A stretch of 18,805 nucleotides of DNA from JBHJOF01 sp050330055. GTDB taxonomy: Bacteria > Pseudomonadota > Alphaproteobacteria > Kiloniellales > JAKSDN01. Location: assembly GCA_050330055.1 (NCBI GenBank), contig JBHJOF010000269.1, forward strand, positions 1 through 18,805, in the 5' to 3' direction. The notes under the pieces were generated by a model. The model ran no database searches. It had not been told where the DNA came from and saw only the letters and a program-made list of their open reading frames with translations. Positions 7,646 through 15,487 of this stretch are shown here, one piece after another (position 1 is the first letter of the stretch; every line of letters starts with the position of its first letter). The translations under genes and the position numbers were made by a program.

Positions 7646-8695
7646 ATGGTGGACGCAGCGAACCGACGGCGAAGGATGGTCCTGCGCATGACCGAGGGGC
7701 AGCCGAGCCAGGCGCAGCGCCGCTACGAGATCGTCGAGCAGGTGTTACGGCGCAACATTGCCGGCGGGCGCCTGCCGCGCGGCTTGGTGCTGCTCGAGGG
7801 GCCCATCGCGGAGATCCTCCAGACCAGCCGGGCACCGGTCCAGAAGGCCTTGCAGATCCTCGAGGCCGATGGGCTCGTGCACCGCTTCGAAGGGCGCGGT
7901 GTCCTGGTCGGACCGCCGGATGCACCCCAAACGCCCTTGCGGCTCGATCTCAAGGCCATAGGCCTCGAAATCCCGCACGAAATCGACTCGGCGCTGCAGA
8001 GCCGGGCCTCGTGGGAGCGCATCTACAACACCGTCGAGCGCGACGTGGCCGCCTGTCTGGTGTTCGGCCAGTACCGTATCATCGAGGCGGAGCTCGCGCA
8101 TCACTTCAACGTCAGCCGTACGGTGGTGCGTGACGTGCTGGGCCGGCTGCAGGAGCGCGGCCTAATCCGCAAGAACCAGAGCTCGCATTGGATCGCCGGG
8201 CCGCTGACCGCGCAGTCGATCAAGGAGCATTTTGCGCTGCGCAAGATCCTCGAGCCGCCGGCCATGATCGACGCCGCGCCGCACTTGGTTCGCGACCGGC
8301 TGCACGAGCTCTACGAGCGCTTCCGCGCGGCGGAGGAGGCACTTACCGATCCGGACGCGGAAAACCTAGAGGCCTTCGAGACATTGCTGATCGACACCTG
8401 CGTCCTGGCCACGCCGAACGTCCGGCTCGCCGAGCTGATCCGCGATAACCTGCTGCCGGTGCTGGCCGCGGACCGCATTCTGCGCCAGCTCGGTCTGCCG
8501 AGCGACCGCAGCGCGATCACCGAGCACCGCATGATCGTGGAACTGCTGCTGCAGGATGCGATAGAGGCGGCGGCGGCCATGCTGGAAGCCCATATAGACG
8601 CCGCCGCCCATCGGAGCATTGCCCAGATGAAGATCGTGGCGGTCATCCCTGAGCCGGCCACCTTTGCGCCCTACCTGACGCGCGACGATGCCTGA
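7646..8695 (+). CDS. GntR/FadR-type regulator with two winged-helix domains and FCD-like domain
   Basis: A 349-residue regulator, about 100 residues longer than a normal FCD-type GntR protein (about 220-250). Two winged-helix regions are visible. Residues 24-90 include VEQVLRRNIAGGRLPRGLVL and the APVQKALQILEADGLV recognition helix. Residues 123-186 include EAELAHHFNVSRTVVRDVLG and RLQERGLIRK. The rest (about 190-330) is helical and FCD-like, ending ITEHRMIVELLLQDAIEAAA and an EAHIDAAAHRS helix. H294 and H316 fit metal-ligand positions, but the usual D-x3-H motif is FETLLIDTCV, so a ligand may be lost. Three in-frame ATGs (7646, 7676, 7688) are possible starts; GAAGGA at 7671-7676 would serve 7688. 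It probably controls the divergent importer operon. Confidence 0.85.
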   Translation: MVDAANRRRRMVLRMTEGQPSQAQRRYEIVEQVLRRNIAGGRLPRGLVLLEGPIAEILQTSRAPVQKALQILEADGLVHRFEGRGVLVGPPDAPQTPLRLDLKAIGLEIPHEIDSALQSRASWERIYNTVERDVAACLVFGQYRIIEAELAHHFNVSRTVVRDVLGRLQERGLIRKNQSSHWIAGPLTAQSIKEHFALRKILEPPAMIDAAPHLVRDRLHELYERFRAAEEALTDPDAENLEAFETLLIDTCVLATPNVRLAELIRDNLLPVLAADRILRQLGLPSDRSAITEHRMIVELLLQDAIEAAAAMLEAHIDAAAHRSIAQMKIVAVIPEPATFAPYLTRDDA

Positions 8696-8815
8696 GCCGA
8701 CGTGGTGGTGATCGGCATCATGATGCTCGGCTTCAGCATAGTCTGAGGCATAGCGCTCTCTGGTGAGCCTATCTCTCGTTGATCACGGAGCGACATCGAA
8801 TGACCGAACGATATC
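8696..8815 (+). pseudogene. Possible remnant of a DAO-family FAD oxidoreductase N-terminus
   Basis: Directly after the regulator stop the plus strand reads ADVVVIG, then IMMLGFSIV, a stop, then GIALSGEPIS and more stops. This resembles the FAD-binding start of DAO enzymes (ADVVVIGGGI-G---AYGLA-SG) with the glycine loop damaged and stops added. The first 22 bases (8696-8717) differ by only one base from 18346-18367, the same region of the intact oxidoreductase gene at 18294. An ATG at 8689 overlapping the regulator stop would reach this frame after a one-base shift. The remnant is short, so chance resemblance cannot be excluded. Confidence 0.35.
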
Positions 8816-9128
8816 TTTGGAGACCAAAGCCAGAGTCCCGATCGGTAGGTGCCGGTGGTCGCGGGCTCTGCAATCATACTTCAGCCGCCATCCAATGGGT
8901 CGGCGTCCTTTCGTTTCCATGCTCCAGCACCATTCCGGGGCCGCAGGCAACGCACTCGGACCCGGCTGGATGAAGCTGCGCGGCTTAGCCGTCTTTACAA
9001 GCGATGACCGGCCCTGTGGATAACTGACCCGCCGCGGTCAGACCCTCGGCATCGCTGCGCCGGGCGACTTATCCCCGCTTCCCACACCACGCCCAAGGCA
9101 CGCCCATAGCCCATAGCCGGACTGCACG
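8816..9128. other. Non-coding stretch without recognised content
   Basis: Between the possible oxidoreductase remnant and the promoter zone of the helicase gene there is no convincing gene on either strand. Open frames here are short and lack ribosome sites or recognisable motifs. Base composition is more mixed than in the surrounding genes. A small tandem repeat (CCCATAG twice) lies near 9103-9116. Confidence 0.5.
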
Positions 9129-9157
9129 TTGACTGGCCGAGAGACGTTCCACTACCG
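9129..9157 (+). promoter_or_regulatory. Candidate promoter of the SNF2 helicase gene
   Basis: TTGACT (9129-9134) is a good -35 box and is followed 17 bases later by CTACCG (9152-9157), a weak -10 that keeps the CTA start common in alphaproteobacterial promoters. It lies about 40 bases upstream of the start codon. The -10 match is poor, so this is tentative. Confidence 0.3.
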
Positions 9158-9187
9158 TCTTCGCGTTCCGCTGCCGTGAGTCGATTC

Positions 9188-9194
9188 GGGAGGA
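9188..9194 (+). promoter_or_regulatory. Ribosome binding site fixing the SNF2 helicase start
   Basis: GGGAGGA lies four bases before the ATG at 9199, a strong match to the anti-Shine-Dalgarno sequence and the reason this start is preferred. Confidence 0.75.
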
Positions 9195-9198
9195 CACA

Positions 9199-11991
9199 AT
9201 GACGGCGAAGGAGACACCGCGGCAGGCCGGCAAGCGCCGGGCGCGCGCCCGCAAGGTGCTGGAACGGCCGCAACCGGCCGGCTGGCGCACCAGCGACGAG
9301 GACGAGATCGCGCTCAGGCGCTGGCGCGGCCAGACCGAGATCCTCGCCGTCGAGGCGCACGAGCCGGTCCATCCGCTGTTCGGCACCTTTCGCGTGCGCT
9401 CTGGCAGCGGCGGCAGCTACGACGTCGAGATCCGCGATCCGGCCGGCCGCAGCAACTCCTGCGGCTGCGTCGACCACCGGGTCAACGGGCTGGGCACCTG
9501 CAAGCACATCGAGGGCGTGCTGGCGGCGCTCCGCAGGGGTGGGGCGAGAGCCTTCAAGCAGGCGGCAGCGGGGAGCTCTCCTCGGGTCGAGGTCTTTCTG
9601 CGCCGGGACGCGGAAGCGGTGCCGCAGCTCAACTGGCCGGCGGGCGTCGACAGCGCCGCCGCGCGGGCCTGGCTGGCGCCTTTCCTGTCGGCCGATGGCA
9701 GCCTGTCGGCCGATCCGAAAGTCATCGGAGCCCTGCTGGCGGTCGCGCCTTCGGCCCCGCCAATCATACGGATCTCCCGCCATTTCGGCCCCTGGCTGGA
9801 GCGCCGGCGCCGGCTGGCCTCGCGGGAGGAAGCCCGGGCTGCCTTCCTCGCCGAGGTCGACGCGGGCCACGCCACCTGGGATATCGTCAAGCACCCCCTG
9901 CTGCCCTACCAGCAGGACGGCGTGCGCCACCTGGCCTTCGGCGAGCGCGCCCTGCTGGCCGACGAAATGGGGCTGGGCAAGACGGTGCAGGCGATCGCCG
10001 CCTGCGAGCTCCTGGCCCGGCGCCGCGGCATCGGCCGGGTGCTGGTGGTCTGCCCGGCCTCGGTCAAGGCCGAGTGGGAGGACCAGATCGCCCGCTTCAC
10101 CGACCGCGACGTGCGCTTCGTCGTCGGCCTGCGCCCGCAGCGCCTGGCCGCCTACCGCGAGCCCGCCTTCTTCAATATCGTCAACTACGAGCAGGTGCTG
10201 AACGACGCCGACGACATCAACCGACTGCTCGAGCCGGACGTGGTGATCCTTGACGAGGCGCAGCGGATCAAGAACTGGCAGACCAAGACGGCACGCAAGG
10301 TCAAGTCCCTGCGCTCGCCCTTCGCCTTCGTGCTGACCGGCACGCCGCTGGAGAACCGCATCGACGAGGCCTATTCGATCGTGCAGTTCCTCGACCCCGA
10401 GATCTTCGGGCCGCTGTTCCGCTTCAACCGCGACTTCTACCGCCTGGACGAGCGTGGCCGCCCAATCGACTACCAGAACCTGGAGGCGCTGCACCGTCGC
10501 CTCAAGCCGGTGATGCTGCGCCGGCGCAAGGCGGACGTCGAGGCTCAGCTTCCCGGCCGCACCGTCAAAACCTACTTCGTGCCGATGGCCGAGGAGCAGC
10601 GCCTGCGCTACGACGACTACCGTGCGCCCGCAGCCCGCCTGGCGCAGGTGGCGCAGAGGCGCCCCTTGACCAAGGAGGAGTTCGACCGCATGCAGCAGCT
10701 GCTCGCCTGCATGCGCATGGTCTGCGACACCCCCGCGATCCTTGATCCGACCTGCCGGATCAGTCCCAAGCTGGAGGAGTTGGAGGGCATCCTCGGCGAC
10801 CTGCTGGAGGAGCCCGACCGCAAGGTCATCGTCTTCTCGGAATGGGAGCGCATGCTGGGGATGGTGCGCGAGCTGGCCGGCGAGCTGGGCGTCGACTGTG
10901 CCTGGCACACCGGTTCGGTGCCGCAGATCCGGCGCCGCGCCGAGATCGCCCGCTTCAAGCAGGATCCGGCCTGCCGGCTGTTCCTGTCGACGGACTCGGG
11001 CGCGGTGGGGCTCAACCTGCAGGCGGCCAGCGCCGTGGTCAACGTCGATCTGCCCTGGAATCCGGCCAAGCTGGAACAGCGTATCGCCCGCGCCTGGCGC
11101 AAGCACCAGACCCGCGCGGTGACGGTGATCAACCTGGTCACCGAGGACAGCATCGAGCACGGCATCCTGCATCTCTTGGCCCACAAGCAGGCGCTGGCTG
11201 AGGGCGTGCTTGACGGCGAGGGCGATCTCGCCGCTTTGAAGATGCCCTCCGGCCGTGCCGCCATGATCGAGCGCATGCAGGCGATGATGGGGGTGGCGGA
11301 TGGACCCAAGCTCAGCATTCTGACGCCGGAGGAGGCCCTGGTCGACGACCTGAAGCGGCGGCACGGCGAGCGGCTGCTGCTGGTGGAAGCGCGCGGCGCC
11401 GGCTTGCTGGCGGTCCTCGACGCCGACGCGCCGACGCTGGCGGCCGAGCGGGCGCGGCTGGTACCCCGGGGCGACGCTGTGCGCAACGCTGCCGCCGCCC
11501 TGCCGGTCGAGGTCCTCGATCGCGCGACCTGGCAGGCGATGCAACGGCTGGCCACAGCCGGTCTCGTGCAGCTCGTGGAGGGCGCGCGGGTGCTGCATCG
11601 GGCGCTCGAGTCCGCGGGCCCCGATCTTACGGACAGGGAACCGGTCCGCCCCGACCCGGTGGCGCGTGCCGCCAAGCTGCTGCAGCAGGCCGATCGCTCG
11701 GCCCGCATGGCCGGTGTTCTGGCGTCCGGCGGCTTCGCGGACGAGGCCGTTCCGCTGCTGGCCAAGGCCCTGGCCATGGGCGCAGGGGCGGCGCTGGCGC
11801 GCCGCAACGAGCTGCCCGCGGATGCCGTGATGGCCACGCCCGACCAGATCCGCGACCTCGTCGATCGTGGTGATCTGCCGGACGAGGCGCTGTCCACCTT
11901 GGTCGCGCTGTCGCCCGCCAGCGGCCGAGCCGGCAGCCATGAAATTGCCCGGCTCGCCGAGGCAACCGCGCAGGTACTCACTGCCCTATGA
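9199..11991 (+). CDS. SNF2-family helicase/translocase with N-terminal SWIM zinc finger
   Basis: A 930-residue superfamily-2 ATPase that would translocate on or remodel double-stranded DNA. The N-terminus holds a SWIM zinc-binding motif with C88-x-C90 and C101-x-H103. The helicase core follows: Walker A DEMGLGKT (255-262), motif II DEAQ (352-355, Q in place of H), motif III LTGTP (379-383), a helicase-C domain with VIVFSEWE (543-550), motif V STDSGAVGLNLQAA (597-610) and motif VI QRIARAWRKHQ (627-637) with its arginines. The last roughly 230 residues match nothing I recognise and are helical and Ala/Leu/Arg-rich. The neighbouring nuclease-ATPase gene starts 98 bases downstream on the same strand. 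Family is certain; biological role is not. Defence, repair and chromosome maintenance are all possible. Confidence 0.93.
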   Translation: MTAKETPRQAGKRRARARKVLERPQPAGWRTSDEDEIALRRWRGQTEILAVEAHEPVHPLFGTFRVRSGSGGSYDVEIRDPAGRSNSCGCVDHRVNGLGTCKHIEGVLAALRRGGARAFKQAAAGSSPRVEVFLRRDAEAVPQLNWPAGVDSAAARAWLAPFLSADGSLSADPKVIGALLAVAPSAPPIIRISRHFGPWLERRRRLASREEARAAFLAEVDAGHATWDIVKHPLLPYQQDGVRHLAFGERALLADEMGLGKTVQAIAACELLARRRGIGRVLVVCPASVKAEWEDQIARFTDRDVRFVVGLRPQRLAAYREPAFFNIVNYEQVLNDADDINRLLEPDVVILDEAQRIKNWQTKTARKVKSLRSPFAFVLTGTPLENRIDEAYSIVQFLDPEIFGPLFRFNRDFYRLDERGRPIDYQNLEALHRRLKPVMLRRRKADVEAQLPGRTVKTYFVPMAEEQRLRYDDYRAPAARLAQVAQRRPLTKEEFDRMQQLLACMRMVCDTPAILDPTCRISPKLEELEGILGDLLEEPDRKVIVFSEWERMLGMVRELAGELGVDCAWHTGSVPQIRRRAEIARFKQDPACRLFLSTDSGAVGLNLQAASAVVNVDLPWNPAKLEQRIARAWRKHQTRAVTVINLVTEDSIEHGILHLLAHKQALAEGVLDGEGDLAALKMPSGRAAMIERMQAMMGVADGPKLSILTPEEALVDDLKRRHGERLLLVEARGAGLLAVLDADAPTLAAERARLVPRGDAVRNAAAALPVEVLDRATWQAMQRLATAGLVQLVEGARVLHRALESAGPDLTDREPVRPDPVARAAKLLQQADRSARMAGVLASGGFADEAVPLLAKALAMGAGAALARRNELPADAVMATPDQIRDLVDRGDLPDEALSTLVALSPASGRAGSHEIARLAEATAQVLTAL

Positions 11992-12019
11992 ACGTCGATT
12001 GCTTCGGTAGGCCGCACAG

Positions 12020-12048
12020 GCGAACGGGTTTGCACGGCTGGCGTTCGC
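12020..12048 (+). other. Hairpin between the helicase and nuclease-ATPase genes
   Basis: GCGAACG (12020-12026) and CGTTCGC (12042-12048) are perfect 7-base arms around a 15-base loop, in the 98-base gap. CGGTAGG also occurs on both sides (12005-12011 and 12051-12057). No T-run follows, so a simple terminator is unlikely. It could be an operator, a processing site or an attenuator that sets the ratio of the two proteins; this is inference. Confidence 0.35.
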
Positions 12049-12089
12049 GGCGGTAGGTTTGGGAGGCCAGACCGAACTGGGGGCAGCTC

Positions 12090-14159
12090 GTGGAAAATCT
12101 ATTTGATATCGACGCCGGGACGCAGGAAGCGCCACCCCTTCCGCTCGCGGCCGGTGCCAACGCAATCCAAGTGTTCGACATCAAGGTCTTGGCTACGCGC
12201 GAGCTGGAATGGCGCGCGCTGTTCGAGGGCTTCCTGACCCTCAAGGTGATTACCTTCTCGGCCAGCATGCCGGCGATCCTCGACGTCGCCCAGATGTTCG
12301 AGGACGTCGAGATCACCTTCGGCTCCGAGCGGGTGCTGTCGCGCGAGATCGCCGCCCTCGAGCAGGCGACCACAGCGGCGGGCTACCGATTCACCGATGC
12401 GATCGCCGATCAGAAGGCCTTCATCGAGCGCTTCGTGCGTCCCGCGCTGTCGCGACGCGGCGAGCAGCTGCTGGAGCGCGTCCAGGACGGTACGCTTCGT
12501 TTCCGGCTGCTCCGGCAGGTACCGAGCCACGCCAAGCTCTATCTGCTGGCGGGCGAGAACCGCTTTCGCGTGGTCACGGGCTCGGCCAACCTCAGCGTTG
12601 CCGCGCTGACGGGACAGCAACGGGAGACCTTCTTCGTCGCCGATGGCGAGGCCGACTATTGGCGGTTCATGGAGTACTATGACCTGAACGAGGAGCGCTC
12701 CGACCCGGTCGCCGCGGATCTCCTGGTGATCGCGCCCAACCAGCCGGACGAGCCGAAGCTTGCGGTTCCCGAGGATCCCGTCGACGTTCTAAACGTTCCC
12801 TGCATCCGATTCCTGCGTACCCAAGGGGCCATCGTCGAAGCGCCGCGACCACCCGTCATGCCGGAGCTCTCCACCGCCGCGATGCGGCACGCGAGCGAGC
12901 TTGGCGCGGAGCTGCGTCAGCTGTCGCTCGATCGCAACCGGAACGGCGCCACGGTCGTCACCGCCAATGGCTTTGCCCGGGCTTATCGCGCTCATGCCTC
13001 GCGCCCGATCACTGACAAGACGGACCGTGTTCCGGCCGCCCGGATCGACCTCGCGACGGGCCTGGTCACGCTTGACGGCCGGCCGTGGCACCGCGTCGGC
13101 GCGCCGGTGCCGTGGCCCGAGGTTCAAGGCGATGCCCAGCTTCTGGCGCCCTACTTCGAGGGCTTCGCTCGCTTCTACGGCGATGCGGCCGGCGTCTCGC
13201 GCAGCTATTGGGCGCTGACCTGCTGGCTCTATGCGGCGCCTTTCGCGCCGCTGCTGCGGTCGGCCGCGCTGCGCCATGACGGTTCGCCGCTGGCCTTTCC
13301 GGTTCATGCCGTGCTGTACGGCCGTTCTGACGGCGGCAAGACCATGTTCTCGCGCGTGATCAGCCGCTCCATGTTCGGCATCGAGCAGATGATCCGCGGG
13401 CAGCATTTCACCACTGCCCGGGCGCTCGGCTTGCGCGAGCAGCTCGGCGCGATCCCGCTGCTCATCGACGACGTAAATCGGGACCGCTTCTCGCAGTACG
13501 TCCCGGACCTGGTCAAGTTCGACCATGAAAGCGGCGAAGGCTATGCGCCGATCCTGATAAGCACGAATCGCGACGTCACGGCCGTGACGCCCGACCTCAG
13601 GAAGCGGATGATCGTCTGCCATATCGACGGCGCGCGGCCGCGCAGCATCCCCGAGGCGCCGGCGCGCGCGGCGCTGTCGAAGATCGGCACCGCGCTCTAT
13701 CGCAGCTATCTCGACCGCGTGGCACCGCGCATCCCGAGGCTGATCGAGGCGCTCGCCGAGAACGCCGACGATCCGCCGGACCTCCTGCGGCTGTCCTCTG
13801 AGATCCTTGGCGACCTGCTGGGCGAGGTGCTGGACGAACTGCCGTCCTGGGCGACGCCGATCGGCATCAGTGAGGTCGACCAGCTGAAGGACAAGCCGCT
13901 GCTCGACCTGCTGGGCGAGCTCGTCGAGCAGGACAGCGAGCGGGTCAGCGTCAACCGCAGCGCCGGCGAGCTGGTGGTTCACTTCGGGGGCGACCACCAC
14001 CAGGCGGCGCGTTTCGAGAAGCTCGTGCCGGCCCAGGCACTGAAGGGCCGCTTCGCCGACGCCGTCAAGCTGGATCCCGCCGCCCTTGAGCAGGAATACG
14101 GCTTCGACGTTGCTCCACGCTCACGGCGCTCGCTTCTCGCGCGCCTGTTGCGGCGTTGA
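12090..14159 (+). CDS. PLD-like nuclease domain fused to P-loop ATPase (hypothetical effector)
   Basis: A 689-residue protein of uncertain function beginning with GTG. Residues about 28-185 look like a phospholipase-D-fold nuclease: strands ITFSASMPAIL and VEITFG, then the half-site HAK (H147, K149) in PSHAKLYLLAGENRFRVVTG followed by SANLS. Only one such half-site is visible, so a dimer would be needed for catalysis. After a linker of about 200 residues comes an ATPase: Walker A GRSDGGKT (411-418), Walker B PLLIDD (456-461), a sensor-like ILISTNRD (488-495) and basic RKRM (504-507). The C-terminal 170 residues are helical and unrecognised. The ribosome site (GGGGG about 8 bases upstream) is modest. 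Its neighbour is an SNF2 helicase, suggesting that the two act on DNA together. Domain calls rest on motifs only. Confidence 0.8.
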   Translation: MENLFDIDAGTQEAPPLPLAAGANAIQVFDIKVLATRELEWRALFEGFLTLKVITFSASMPAILDVAQMFEDVEITFGSERVLSREIAALEQATTAAGYRFTDAIADQKAFIERFVRPALSRRGEQLLERVQDGTLRFRLLRQVPSHAKLYLLAGENRFRVVTGSANLSVAALTGQQRETFFVADGEADYWRFMEYYDLNEERSDPVAADLLVIAPNQPDEPKLAVPEDPVDVLNVPCIRFLRTQGAIVEAPRPPVMPELSTAAMRHASELGAELRQLSLDRNRNGATVVTANGFARAYRAHASRPITDKTDRVPAARIDLATGLVTLDGRPWHRVGAPVPWPEVQGDAQLLAPYFEGFARFYGDAAGVSRSYWALTCWLYAAPFAPLLRSAALRHDGSPLAFPVHAVLYGRSDGGKTMFSRVISRSMFGIEQMIRGQHFTTARALGLREQLGAIPLLIDDVNRDRFSQYVPDLVKFDHESGEGYAPILISTNRDVTAVTPDLRKRMIVCHIDGARPRSIPEAPARAALSKIGTALYRSYLDRVAPRIPRLIEALAENADDPPDLLRLSSEILGDLLGEVLDELPSWATPIGISEVDQLKDKPLLDLLGELVEQDSERVSVNRSAGELVVHFGGDHHQAARFEKLVPAQALKGRFADAVKLDPAALEQEYGFDVAPRSRRSLLARLLRR

Positions 14160-14324
14160 GTTCGCCACTTCGGCGTCGAGATGGTGAGGGGTACAGTTCC
14201 GCCCAGACGAGATCAAACTCCTCCCAGTTCATCAGAACGTGGACTGAACCGAACGAATTGTGGCTTACAGTAGGTCTTTGAAGTCACGCCAAACAATGCT
14301 CTCTGTCGCCCCCATGATGGATTA

Positions 14325-14349
14325 GCAGGTTGCTGAAGAAGTCACTTTT
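14325..14349 (+). repeat. Left terminal inverted repeat of the IS5-family element
   Basis: GCAGGTTGCTGAAGAAGTCA and the next few bases match the inverse of the right end at 17 of the first 20 positions. The repeat starts directly after the bases TA at 14323-14324. Confidence 0.8.
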
Positions 14350-14408
14350 CGAGGTGTCCGGAGTGTGATTCCGTGCATGAGCTTGGTTGCTTTGGCTTGA
14401 GGGGCACG

Positions 14409-15300
14409 ATGCGGGGCAGAGACGAGCGCTCGGAAGGACTTTTCAGCTATGTCGGGCTTGAGGATCGCATCCCAGCGGATCATCCGTTGCGTGCGGTCCG
14501 GGCGCTGGTCGACGCAGCGCTGAAAGACCTCTGGCGGTCTTTCGCTCTCCTTTGCCAAGTTCTTCGTCGCCGTGCTTAATCGGTCGCAGGTCAGGATGCT
14601 CCTCTCCAGCGAGCATTTCTCGATTGATGGCACGCTGATCGAGGCCTGGGCCAGCATGAAGAGCTTTGTGCCGAAGAGCCTGTCCTCGGGCGAAGACCCG
14701 AGGAATGACCCGCCGCCGTCCGACCAAGGTGGCGGGCGCAATGCCGAGCGCGACTTCCACGGCGAGAAGCGGCGCAATGACACGCATGCCTCCACCAGCG
14801 ATCCGGATGCGCGGCTGTTCCGCAAAGGGGCGGGCAAGGAGGCCAAGCTCTGCCATATGGGTCACCTCATGATGGAGAACCGCCACGGGCTCCTCGTCGA
14901 TGCCAGGCTGACCGAGGCCAACGGCACGGCCGAGCGCACGACAGGACTGACCATGCTCAAGGACAATGCCAGGCCCGGCAGCACCGTGGGGGCCGATAAG
15001 AACTATGACACCCAAGACTTCGTGGCGGGCTGCCGCAAGCTCGGCTGCACACCGCACGTCTCGCAGAACGACACCAACCGCCGCTCGGCGATCGACGGGC
15101 GGACAACACGTCATCCCGGTTACCGCATCAGCACGATCAAGCGTAAGCGGGTTGAGGAGCCGTTCGGCTGGATCAAGACTGTGGGCGGCTTGCGCAAGAC
15201 CCGCCATCGCGGCCGTGACCTTGTCGAGTGGTTCTTTGTGCTCACCGCCGCCGCTTATAATCTCATCCGCATCCCGAAGATCCTGGCGGCAAGGGGATGA
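14409..15300 (+). pseudogene. IS5-family transposase, disrupted by internal deletion and frameshift
   Basis: The N-terminal part starts at ATG 14409 (MRGRDERSEGLFSYVGLEDR, then IPADHPLRAVRALVDAALKD) as in IS5-family transposases. It loses similarity near 14530 and stops at 14579. The matching C-terminal part resumes in another frame around 14550 (SFAKFFVAVLNRSQVRMLLS) and runs to the stop at 15300. About 80-90 residues normally found between these parts are missing. The C-terminal part keeps all catalytic acids: Asp in FSIDGTLIEAW, Asp in VGADKNYD and Glu in RVEEPFGWIK. A GTG at 14572 could start a 242-residue product, but without the N-terminal DNA-binding part it is unlikely to transpose. 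It might act as an inhibitor; this is speculation. Confidence 0.85.
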
Positions 15301-15415
15301 GTCCGTCTGGAGGCCCGAAAATGCAGGGAAAGCCAGCACAAATCGGAGCACCGAGCGCGCCACGACATCATGCGGCCCTCCCTGAACGCCGAGATCAGAC
15401 ACCAAGTATGCTCCA

Positions 15416-15440
15416 AAATCTCACTTTTTCAGCAGCCTGC
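15416..15440 (-). repeat. Right terminal inverted repeat of the IS5-family element
   Basis: Read on the minus strand this is GCAGGCTGCTGAAAAAGTGA and onward, pairing with the left end with three mismatches in the first 20 positions. It is followed by TA at 15441-15442. Confidence 0.8.
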
Positions 15441-15487
15441 TAGCCGCCCCCCAGGCAGACTGGCCTGTTTTCGGGCGAAGGTAACTG

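Larger units (their letters stand above)
14325..15440 (+). mobile_element. IS5-family insertion sequence, internally deleted
   Basis: A 1116-base element bounded by imperfect terminal inverted repeats and carrying an IS5-type transposase gene broken by an internal deletion. Intact relatives are usually about 1.3-1.4 kb, which fits the loss of roughly 250 bases. Both ends abut TA (14323-14324 and 15441-15442), which may be a two-base target duplication; a three-base duplication is not seen. It lies 165 bases after the nuclease-ATPase gene and just before the promoter zone of the next oxidoreductase gene, marking the edge of the accessory segment. It could move only if transposase is supplied in trans. 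Confidence 0.85.

Noticed and set aside
8671..8877. Small minus-strand protein of 68 residues after the regulator gene
   Set aside because: No ribosome site or conserved feature, overlaps the regulator end, and the plus strand gives a better explanation.
8995..11940. A 981-residue open frame on the minus strand opposite the SNF2 helicase gene
   Set aside because: It mirrors the helicase gene in GC-rich DNA, has no recognisable motif, and its composition (many Gly, Gln, Arg, His) is typical of antisense frames.
12789..14000. A 403-residue minus-strand frame opposite the nuclease-ATPase gene
   Set aside because: Antisense composition, while the plus strand has coherent nuclease and ATPase motifs.
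9199..14159. Complete DISARM or restriction-modification system
   Set aside because: No methyltransferase, DUF1998 protein or specificity subunit is present; only the helicase-plus-PLD resemblance exists.
14321..15443. A clear three- or four-base target duplication around the IS element
   Set aside because: Left flank TTA and right flank TAG do not match; only TA is shared, which is too short to be sure.
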